From Ligustrum vulgare (lineage: Eukaryota; Streptophyta; Magnoliopsida; Lamiales; Oleaceae), in NCBI GenBank assembly GCA_963555705.1, contig OY743169.1, positions 46,426,124 to 46,490,123 on the forward strand: DNA of 64,000 bases. Reading direction: 5' to 3'. Below are positions 57,061 through 64,000 of the stretch, piece by piece. The notes under the pieces were generated by a model. It saw nothing but the letters and a program-made list of their open reading frames with translations. It was not told where the DNA came from and ran no database searches. The translations under genes and the position numbers were made by a program. Numbering within the stretch: position 1 is the first letter of the stretch; the number at the start of each line of letters is the position of its first letter.

Positions 57061-59372
57061 ATCAGCAGGTACTGAAATAAAAGAGTTTAAAGTTAAAGGG
57101 CTGAAGTAAATCATTTAAAACTTTGGAACTGAAATTGATAAGTTTAAAAGCTGAAAGGACTGAAATAAAACCTTTTTTTTTAAAACATAGGGACTGATTT
57201 GAAATAACTTTAAAGTGAAAGAGGCTGATTTGAAACAATTTAAAACGTCAGGGACCAAAGTGCAAATTCCGAAAATTAATAATATATTCAGATCTTTACT
57301 TCTCTCTCTATTTTCGAAATCAAAGCATTAGAGAGAGACCGAGGACGGAGACGACGAAAGAGAGACGCGAGGAAGAAATCCGATCCTTACGACCGGCGAT
57401 TCGCCGGCGCTGGTTATAGCAAGAAGGCGGCCAAGGAGGGTTTCTGATTTGAGGCAGTTTTGATGAGAGATAGGTGCGCAAATCAAAGTGATCCGAGACT
57501 GAGATCGCGATTTCAAGAGCGCGATTTCTGGTTCAACTCCGGTCAAAGAAACGATGGTCGAAGGTGATTATCTGGTTACTCTGTTTTCTTGGGTTTGGGT
57601 TGATTTTGGGTTTTGATTTGGTGATCAAAATGGTGAGAAACGAAATGGGTCAAGGATGAAGGTTAGTTTCTGGGCTGATTGGGGCGTGACCGTGGCTAAA
57701 AGCAGTGCTGGATTGAGGATTGTTGGTTGACAGTATTTCAGTTGGTGATGAAAGTGCTGCAAAATGGTGATGAATGGAAGTGGTGGTGGATTGCTCGATC
57801 CTTGGTTGAGCCTTGGTTCCTTGAAGATGGTGGTTCAAGGGACTGAATTATTACATAGTAGGTTGATTGTTGAAGTTCTGTGATATGAATAAGGTAGTGA
57901 ATGAGAGGTGTTGCAGATGGTAGTTGATGGTGGTGATTCTGATGAGTGCTAAGTTGATTATGGTGATGAGGATGATGATACCGGTGGTGGAAGTTTGCTG
58001 CAGTGATGATGAAGATGGTGATTGCGGTGATGGTGGTTGCAGGATATCAGAATTGATGATAATGGCTGAGATTGTTGATCTTGCAAATTGGAATTCTGAA
58101 GATGGAAATTGAATTGGATGTAGTTGAATAGAGGAAAACTGGGAGGAAGCTGGCCGGTTATGGAGGTTTTGATGTTGATTTTGATATTGAATGTTCAATT
58201 GGCAGTGAGGGTGATGATACAGATTTCTTGGGTGATGGAGCTGCAGGAGTGGTGATGAACTGTGGTGGTTGGACTGTGATTGCAGGTGATTGTGTAGACA
58301 ATGGTTGCAGTGGATTGGTTGAAGTGATGATGATGAAGATGAAGATGAGGAAAGGAGGTGGTAACAGTGGTCTGGCTATGAATTGCAGGCAGTGTACTGA
58401 AATTGGCGGTGGTTGAGTCAGAGGTGAGTTGGGCAATGTTTATAACGTCTGGGCTGTGAGGTTGATGATGATGAGGATTCCAATTGTATATAGAAAGAAT
58501 TGTGGTGTGTCCAATCTAGAAGGTAGTGATGATGATGGAGAATAAAAATCATTATGTTTAGTAGACACATGGGGTAGGATTGAATTGTGATAGCTTTGAT
58601 TAATTGGTAGTGGAGTTCTTTGTTAGGTATAATAATAATAATGATGATAGTTTGTGTGTGCAGGACGGAAGAATGCAAATTGAGTTTTATGTGGGTGAAG
58701 ATATTGATTATTCAAATGATGGTGATATAGTGGATTGAAAGTATGATAGGTGGAGTTGGTGAGGATGTGATGAGCATGATGAAGAACGTATAAAATTAGA
58801 GGAAGAGATGTGGATAGTTAGGTATTAAGAAAAGTGGGAAAACATGGGGAATAATTAGTTGGTTTGGTGATGATGATGTTTTGAGGATGAAGGTGGCGGA
58901 AATGGTGATGATTTAAAATTGGTGTTTGATAAAAATGTGGTGGAAAAGAAAAAAAAACATGTGTGGAGAATCTATGTTTAATTATTGGACTAACTTTGAT
59001 TTAAGAAATAGAATTAAAATTGATATATTTTGGACTGAAAATAAATAAATATTGAGATAAAAATTGAATTACGCATTTGAACTTGAATTATTTTGAATAA
59101 GGAAAATTGAGATATTTTAAATAAATTTGGAATTCAAAAATGATTTTGAAAATAATAGTTTGAATAAATAATTTAAAATAACATAATTTTAGAAATTCGG
59201 ATTTTAATTTAAAATCGAACAAATTCGATATTTCTTGACTTGACTAGACGAACACGTCGCGGTGTTAACTTCAAAATAATGAGTGAAATAGTAGCGACAC
59301 AATTTTCTAAATATTAAATAATTATTAATTGCGTAAAAATCTTGGTCGCTACACTTTCTGAATCTGTTTCAC

Positions 59373-60689
59373 TTATATAGACTTCTTGATCATAGTATTT
59401 TTCAATATCTGATATTTCTCTGATATTTCACTTAGTTCACTTTCTATTTCTAGATGTTCTTTTTGTAATATTTTAACTTTCTTTTTATTACAATCAGGGC
59501 TTATATGCCCCATTTCTCCACAATTCCAACATTTACATTGGCTTTTGTCTTTCTTATAAGTTTTATTTTTCTGTTTTTTATTTGGATTATATCTTCTTTT
59601 GTAATATCTTCTCTTAAGTTTTATATATTTTTTCCTGAAGTTTCTGAATTTTTTAAACTTTCTATTTTTATATTTCCTTTTATTATTATATTTTCTTCTT
59701 TCATGGTTACATCCCCATTGGGTAGGTTTTTCCATATCTTCACAACATATTCTGGTTAATTTTCCTGATTTCTTTAATAATTGTCTTTGTTGACATATAT
59801 ATATGCTAATCTTTCAAATAGGAATTTTATTCTTGATCCTAATGTTCTAGGTGTTCCATAGTTATCTCTAATAAATTTTTCAAATTCTATTTTAAAGTAT
59901 ATTCCCCATGAACTTGGTAATTTATTGTAATACATATCTCTATATACTTCTTGATTTTCATTACTATAGAATTGGACATAATAGTATTCTTTAAACTCAC
60001 AAGTATATTCTTTGATTTTACACATATCACATATTGTTAAATTTATTAATTTTACTCTTGCATTATCTTTTTCTCTTATTGATTCTGCTTCAGAATTACT
60101 TATCCAATTTTCTCCTAAAAATTCATCTGCAATATAATCTACTAACTTTTCTATTCCTTTTTTTATCTGATTTTATTAGTTCCGTCTGTACATTTCTTCT
60201 TATTAATGCTTTTGTATCACTACTTATTCCTTCCCACCAATTTCTAACATGTCCTTCAAAAGATGCTACTAAAAAATTTATCATTCTATCAGTATTTTCC
60301 CATGTATCATCTTTATTGTATAAAAAGAATAGTATCATCGAATCTGCTCAAGTTAATAAGGCTTTTTTAGTATCTATTTTACAATCTAAATCTAACTTTG
60401 TTCCTCCATGATTAATAGGTTTATCACAATTATCATTTGGTTCAAACCTATCTTTATATTTATTTCCTCTAGGTGGTTGTCTATCTCTGATTCTATCATA
60501 ATATTGCCGGTGTGGTTTACTATATAAGGGTGCATAACTTTCATCTGGATCTGGTAATTCTTGTTTAGAAGTTCCTATTGGAGCAGGGTTAGGTGCTCCT
60601 CCAGTATTCATTAAAACTTGGTATTCATTAAAATTTTCTATACTTAATGGGTCAAAATTTTCTATAAGCAAATCTAACTCCTCATTCAT
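59373..60689 (-). pseudogene. Pararetrovirus coat protein with CCHC zinc knuckle
   Basis: Four successive minus-strand frames are recognisable as one capsid protein. They are an acidic N-terminus from ATG 60689 (MNEELDLLIENFD), a NWWEGISSDTKALI capsid core (60338-60123), a YYVQFYSN/ SSWGIYFKIEFEKF segment (60025-59774), and a Lys/Arg-rich tail with the zinc knuckle CWNCGEMGHISPDC (59735-59373). Breaks lie near 60,345, 60,120 and 59,770, with a further shift near 59,400. The acidic C-terminus continues to the edge of the solo LTR and its codons resume on the far side after the CTTTC duplication. The knuckle binds viral RNA for packaging. Confidence 0.85.
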
Positions 60690-61071
60690 TTTTGTCTTGT
60701 TCTTTATCAACTTTTTCTTCAACTTTTAATTTTCCTAAAGTTTTTTCTATAGATTTTTGTAATTCTAATTCTTCCTCTAGTATTTTTGGTAATATGTTTC
60801 TTCTAAATTCATCATCCATACTTCCTGCTTCTATTATAATTTTTTCTTGTTCGAAATGCTTTTTTCCTATTCTAAGTATTTCTTTTTCTATGAGTTTTTT
60901 GTCTATTTTCTTATCTTTGTTTTTGTTATTTTCTTTGAATTCTCTAATCTCTAGTTTTAGTATATTTATATCATTTCTTACTTCTTTTAATTCATTTTTT
61001 ACTTCTTGTACATCACTTATTAATGTTTTTATTAATATTTTTAGATCTTCAATATATTCACTTATAGACAT
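60682..61071 (-). CDS. Pararetrovirus coiled-coil ORF 5, 129 residues
   Basis: Starts MSISEYIEDLKILIK and is almost entirely Lys/Glu/Ile/Leu with heptad-like spacing, so an extended coiled coil is likely. Caulimovirids often encode a coiled-coil virion-associated protein upstream of the coat gene, and this could be the counterpart. It overlaps the coat start by 8 bp (the ATG at 60689 precedes the stop at 60682). Confidence 0.6.
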   Translation of the reverse strand: MSISEYIEDLKILIKTLISDVQEVKNELKEVRNDINILKLEIREFKENNKNKDKKIDKKLIEKEILRIGKKHFEQEKIIIEAGSMDDEFRRNILPKILEEELELQKSIEKTLGKLKVEEKVDKEQDKNE

Positions 61072-61072
61072 T

Positions 61073-61643
61073 TTATTTTATTGGTTTTTGAGTTTTTTGT
61101 ACCTTAAATAGTCTGTCATACATATCATCTATTTTTATTTCTAGCTTTTTGATTCTTTCTTCTATTGATATGATTTTTTCATTTTCATTCTTTCTTATTT
61201 TTTCATTTAAACTATCTATTTTTTCTATAATTATTCCAATTTTATCTTGATTAATTAATTCTCCTGATTTTCTTTGGAATTCTTTTAAGGTTTTCTTCAT
61301 CTATATTTTTAACTTCTCCTATCATTTCTTTTAATTCTTTAAATTGTATTGATAGTTTATTTTGAATGTTTTGTAATTTTTCTTTGATATTCATGTCCTG
61401 TATATTTAATTGTTGTAGTTCTTCGATAGCTAATTTATCTTGTAAATTTATGTTTTTATATGTTTGCCATAAAAATGCACTTATCCAATTTAATTGCATG
61501 TTAAGAAATCCATCAGATTCTCCCCATGAGCTTAATGGTTGAAACATAGTTGTATTAGCTCCTTTTATTTGATAAGATCCAACTGGAAGTCTTATATTTT
61601 CTATTATTTGTTTTTCAAATTTTATTTCTGGAAATTCTGTCAT
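61073..61643 (-). pseudogene. Pararetrovirus ORF 3/4, frameshifted
   Basis: The first frame (61643-61251, MTEFPEIKFEKQI) contains LSSWGESDGFLNMQLN and ISAFLWQTYKNINLQD. The overlapping frame 61300-61073 continues with a coiled-coil Lys/Glu-rich tail. The two probably formed one protein, now split by a shift near 61,270. The start overlaps the previous stop as TAATG. I do not recognise the family with certainty. Tungro/badnavirus ORF2-type DNA-binding proteins are one possible analogy. Confidence 0.55.
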
Positions 61644-62068
61644 TAATTTCTTCCTTTAATATGTTCGATTTCTAGAATAAGTTCTGTTTCATATTTTGCT
61701 TCTTTATAATTCAATATTTGATATTCACAATATTCCTCTATTGATCCAATCATTGATTTTCTATGATATATTCTATAATATTTTAGATAGTCTTCCAATG
61801 TGTTTGTTTTATCATATTTTTCTTTTCTAGTTTTTTCTTTGTCTTCTAAAATCTTTTGAATTTTTGGTATTTGTTTTAAGATTTTATCAAAATATTCTCT
61901 CTTTTTCTCTAATAATTTTAATTTTAATTTTTCTTGTCGTTTTATATTTCTTTCTTCTCTTATTTGGTCCATTAAATTTCTTCTTTGTTCTACTATTAAA
62001 TCTAATTTTTCATTTGTTTCTATGTCTAGATATCTAATTAATTGAGGATCCGCTCTATGATAATCCAT
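61643..62068 (-). CDS. Pararetrovirus ORF 2, 141 residues
   Basis: Starts MDYHRADPQLIRYLDI, with a very Lys/Glu/Arg-rich helical middle and a C-terminal YCEYQILNYKEAKYE stretch. It overlaps ORF 1 by 14 bp and ORF 3 by one base in a TAATG. Unrecognised. The layout suggests translation by re-initiation. Confidence 0.6.
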   Translation of the reverse strand: MDYHRADPQLIRYLDIETNEKLDLIVEQRRNLMDQIREERNIKRQEKLKLKLLEKKREYFDKILKQIPKIQKILEDKEKTRKEKYDKTNTLEDYLKYYRIYHRKSMIGSIEEYCEYQILNYKEAKYETELILEIEHIKGRN

Positions 62069-62339
62069 TTCTATAATCTTTATATAACTCTTCTAGTATG
62101 TCTTTGTGGATTAAATCTAATATTTCGTTTATGATAAAATCTTCTTTTATTATATCGAAATTTATTAGATTATATATTTCTCTTCTTACATCTTTATCTA
62201 AATCTTTTAAAGTGTTCAAGATTTCTATTTTATAATTATCGGGTAGTGTTAATGTATGCATAATTATAAATCTTGATGTATATATTATATATTCAATTTT
62301 AATTTGTGTTATATAATATTTATCTTTTAGATCTGCCAT
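62055..62339 (-). CDS. Pararetrovirus ORF 1, 94 residues
   Basis: The ATG is one base beyond the primer-binding site. Starts MADLKDKYYITQIKIEY and is rich in Ile/Leu/Asp. No family is recognised. It is intact. Confidence 0.6.
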   Translation of the reverse strand: MADLKDKYYITQIKIEYIIYTSRFIIMHTLTLPDNYKIEILNTLKDLDKDVRREIYNLINFDIIKEDFIINEILDLIHKDILEELYKDYRNGLS

Positions 62340-62340
62340 A

Positions 62341-62354
62341 TGGCTCTGATACCA
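62341..62354 (-). other. Pararetrovirus primer-binding site (initiator tRNA-Met)
   Basis: The minus strand reads TGGTATCAGAGCCA, the standard minus-strand primer site of plant pararetroviruses. It sits directly before ORF 1. Confidence 0.9.
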
Positions 62355-62355
62355 A

Positions 62356-62653
62356 GGTGAGGGGTGCTACTATGAGCGAACAAAAATCAAATAAAATCAT
62401 AAACAAAATTAATAAAATTTCAAGGACTAGGTTGTAACTTTTCTAAATCTTAATGGGTTTAATTGTAATATAATATATAAGGGTATTTGTGGTAGTTTAT
62501 AGTATTTAAGGCTATTTTTAAAAGATATAAAATTGTTAGGGTATTTTCAAAAATTGGTAAAATTTTTAGGGTATTTTAATGTATTTCCTCTGTAATATGT
62601 CTTGTTTTATATATTATTTTTCCATTTTTGAGGAATCTTTTCTTTAAAATAGC
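62356..62653. other. MULE 3' subterminal sequence
   Basis: Non-coding AT-rich DNA between the viral edge and the right inverted repeat. GGGTATTTT-type words recur three times. Nothing else is seen. Confidence 0.5.
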
Positions 62654-62737
62654 AGGCTCACATTTTTGCTGATTTGGACTGCCACCTCACAATGTCATTT
62701 GAACCTCTTAGATTCACATGTCCGTCTAGAATTATTC
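62654..62737 (-). repeat. MULE right terminal inverted repeat
   Basis: On the minus strand it starts GAATAATTCTAGACGGACAT and pairs with 36278-36361 over its full length. Confidence 0.75.
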
Positions 62738-62871
62738 TTTAGGGAAAAATACATATTTAAGGGATTTACAAATACAAATTTCAAAAATAAGGCCAAAAAT
62801 ATATATATTCAAAAATCAGGTTGTATTTAATATTAATTATTTATGTTAAATAATTAAAAATATTTTATCAA
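62738..62871. other. Flank of the MULE
   Basis: Short AT-rich spacer with no feature recognised. Confidence 0.5.
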
Positions 62872-63201
62872 TTATACATATTGAGGTCACAACATTACAT
62901 AATTTGATGTCACAAACTCAAATCTTTTAAGTCACAAGTTTTACAACTGATGTCAAGTCACAAATTACTAAATCATTAGGTCACACAAATGTTAAATTAG
63001 TCAATCTCGACTTTTTTTCTAGGTCACAATGTATTAGGTTATACATATTGAGGTCACAACATTACATAATTTGATGTCACAAACTCAAATCTTTTAAGTC
63101 ACAAGTTTTACAACTGATGTCAGGTACAAATTACTAAATCATTAGGTCACACAAATGTCAAATTAGTCAATCTAGACTTTTTCTAGGTCACAATGTATTA
63201 G
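62872..63201. repeat. Two-copy 167-bp tandem repeat built of AGGTCACAA words
   Basis: Copies 62872-63038 and 63039-63201 are nearly identical (TTATACATATTGAGGTCACA start). Within and after them, to about 63,310, the word (A)GGTCACAAA recurs at short intervals. Confidence 0.9.
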
Positions 63202-64000
63202 TTTATTAGGTCACAAATTTTTTAAGTAACAATTATCAAATTATTAGGTCACATTTATATAATTTTTTTGTCACAAATTATAAATCATTAGGTCACTTTT
63301 TTTAAGTCACATTTATCAAGTCAACATTTTGAACAATCAACCTATAGCTTCCTCACCACCACCACCACCACTACCGTTGCCATCGCCGCCACTGCCGCCG
63401 CCTACGGCACCGCGCGACCTCCACCACCACCAGCGAAATTCCAGACGCACTCCAAATTTCAAAACCAAAAACTCTCTTCCTCACCACCGCACACACAAAA
63501 CACACCACCTCAAACAACACCATCACCAACCACACACCTCCGACGACCCCCACGCACAACCCCACGACCTGCAACAAAACAACACCACCCACCAGATTTG
63601 AGCAGAAAGACCATTACAGAAGCAGATTGCAAAAACCTACCACCACCAACCAATTTAAAAACCAGATCACAAAAGACACCACCACATTTGAGCAACGCCA
63701 CCATCACAGAACTAGAAACCAAACAAAAGATGCGGAACAAAAGTAGCGGCGTCACTGCATCACACTATGCAGCGATGAACAGAAGCAGTGGAACAAAGTA
63801 GCGACGCCGCAGCATCGCGCGTAAGCAGTGGCGCGCAAGGCGATGTGCCGCTGCAATGCGCTCAAGATCAGGCGGAGAACAGGACAGCGGTGCTGCTGCA
63901 TCGCCCGGAAGCAGCGGCGCCACCGCTACTTGCGCGTGATGAGCGGCGAGCGATCCGGTAGCAATGACTCCGGCGGGGATGGATGTGTGCGGCGGGGAAG
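63202..64000. other. Unassigned GC-richer end of window
   Basis: Base composition changes sharply at about 63,340 to CCACCACC-rich and then CGC-rich DNA. ORFs here are His/Pro low complexity (plus) or Val/Arg-rich (minus) and have no recognisable domain. It could be the edge of a gene or transposon outside the window. Confidence 0.4.

Larger units (their letters stand above)
55375..59353. mobile_element. Solo LTR, 3.98 kb, inserted in the viral coat protein gene
   Basis: The ends TGTAGCGCCCC and GGTCGCTACA are flanked by the perfect duplication CTTTC (55370-55374, 59354-59358). It shares ends and several internal blocks with the 1.95-kb solo LTR at 45169. It contains tandem repeats at about 55,990-56,420 and 56,870-57,060. 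No internal retroelement domain is seen. The many short ORFs in its GA-rich right half (57.3-58.9 kb) are not credible. Long LTRs with these ends are typical of plant Ty3 (Tekay-like) elements, by inference. Confidence 0.85.
48672..62355 (-). mobile_element. Endogenous plant pararetrovirus (Caulimoviridae), about 9.7 kb without the nested solo LTR
   Basis: The minus strand carries a tRNA-Met primer site, small ORFs, coat protein with zinc knuckle, 30K movement protein, aspartic protease motifs, RT-RNase H, a putative transactivator, a TATA box and an AATAAA signal. There are no LTRs and no integrase, which distinguishes it from Ty3 elements and fits a caulimovirid. Coat-movement-protease-RT order resembles cavemo-/solendoviruses. 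It is about one genome length, interrupted once by a solo LTR at 55375-59353. Frames carry several stops and shifts, so the copy looks inactive. The left edge is set by the last viral-like codon (stop at 48672-48674). The right edge is just beyond the primer site. Confidence 0.9.
36278..62737 (+). mobile_element. MULE carrying a FAR1-like transposase, swollen to 26.5 kb by nested insertions
   Basis: Inverted repeats of 84 bp (36278-36361 and 62654-62737) align without gaps, 68 of 84 identical by my count. They enclose a Mutator-type transposase gene of the FAR1/FHY3/Jittery class. Removing the Ty3 element, the 45-47 kb solo LTR and the pararetrovirus with its own solo LTR leaves about 5.3 kb, a normal MULE size. 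The 9-bp flanks (TTTATTTAT, TTTAGGGAA) share only the first four bases, so a target duplication is not supported. The broken transposase makes the copy non-autonomous. Confidence 0.7.

Noticed and set aside
57300..58900. Several 60-115 residue ORFs on both strands
   Set aside because: They fall in the purine-rich half of a solo LTR and consist of low-complexity Ser/Gln/His or Met/Gly/Val runs.
62341..62354. Possible tRNA-Met gene piece
   Set aside because: Only the 3' terminal complement is present, and it sits at the start of a viral ORF, so it is a primer-binding site and not a tRNA gene.
63329..63801. His/Pro-rich and Arg-rich ORFs at the window end
   Set aside because: They are low-complexity products of CCA-rich DNA. 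No splice-consistent or domain evidence within the window.

Overview
This window is AT-rich plant nuclear DNA, most likely from a eudicot. The evidence is spliced plant genes, plant LTR-retrotransposon lineages (Athila-type Ty3, Copia, chromovirus-like Ty3), hAT, PIF/Harbinger, MULE and Helitron elements, and an endogenous plant pararetrovirus. There are no bacterial operons, rRNA genes, tRNA genes or CRISPR arrays. The only ordinary cellular gene I recognise is a mitochondrial NAD-dependent isocitrate dehydrogenase regulatory subunit (30.7-35.5 kb). It appears to lack one internal exon.

Layout. 1-5.0 kb: 3' part of an Athila-type Ty3 element (integrase, spacer, 3' LTR). 5.0-7.3 kb: decayed Copia polyprotein on the minus strand, then unassigned sequence with TCGATCGA-type palindromes. 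9.4-24.7 kb: a deeply nested block. An inverted Helitron-like repeat is split by a plus-strand non-coding LTR element (TSD CTAAA). That element is split by a Helitron pair, and the first Helitron is split by a minus-strand LTR element of the same non-coding family (TSD TAATA). A solo LTR (TSD ATGTT) and three MITEs add further layers. 25-28.4 kb: a PIF/Harbinger transposase fragment, an LTR-like tract and AT-rich spacer. 28.4-30.6 kb: a hAT element with 8-bp TSD, ending 130 bp before the IDH start codon. Further small hAT-type elements lie in IDH intron 1 and just downstream of the gene.

36.28-62.74 kb: the main structure. Two 84-bp inverted repeats, identical at 68 of 84 positions by eye, enclose 26.5 kb. 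I read this as a MULE whose transposase is FAR1/FHY3-like (FAR1 zinc domain, DDE core, SWIM finger) and now broken. A Ty3 element (38478-44013, TSD GGAGG) sits in the transposase reading frame. A solo LTR (45169-47117) follows the transposase. An endogenous pararetrovirus of about 9.7 kb (48672-62355, minus strand) occupies the 3' half and is itself split by a 4-kb solo LTR (55375-59353, TSD CTTTC).

The pararetrovirus reads on the minus strand as: initiator-Met tRNA primer site, several small ORFs joined by stop/start overlaps, coat protein with zinc knuckle, 30K-type movement protein, two successive retropepsin-like motifs, reverse transcriptase-RNase H, a possible transactivator ORF, a TATA box with a downstream AATAAA, and a second set of small ORFs. 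The coat-movement-protease-RT order resembles cavemovirus/solendovirus organisation. The doubled protease motif and the small-ORF sets are not features I recognise from a described genus. Most viral frames carry stops or frameshifts. The last 1.2 kb holds a two-copy 167-bp tandem repeat and a GC-rich stretch that I cannot assign.
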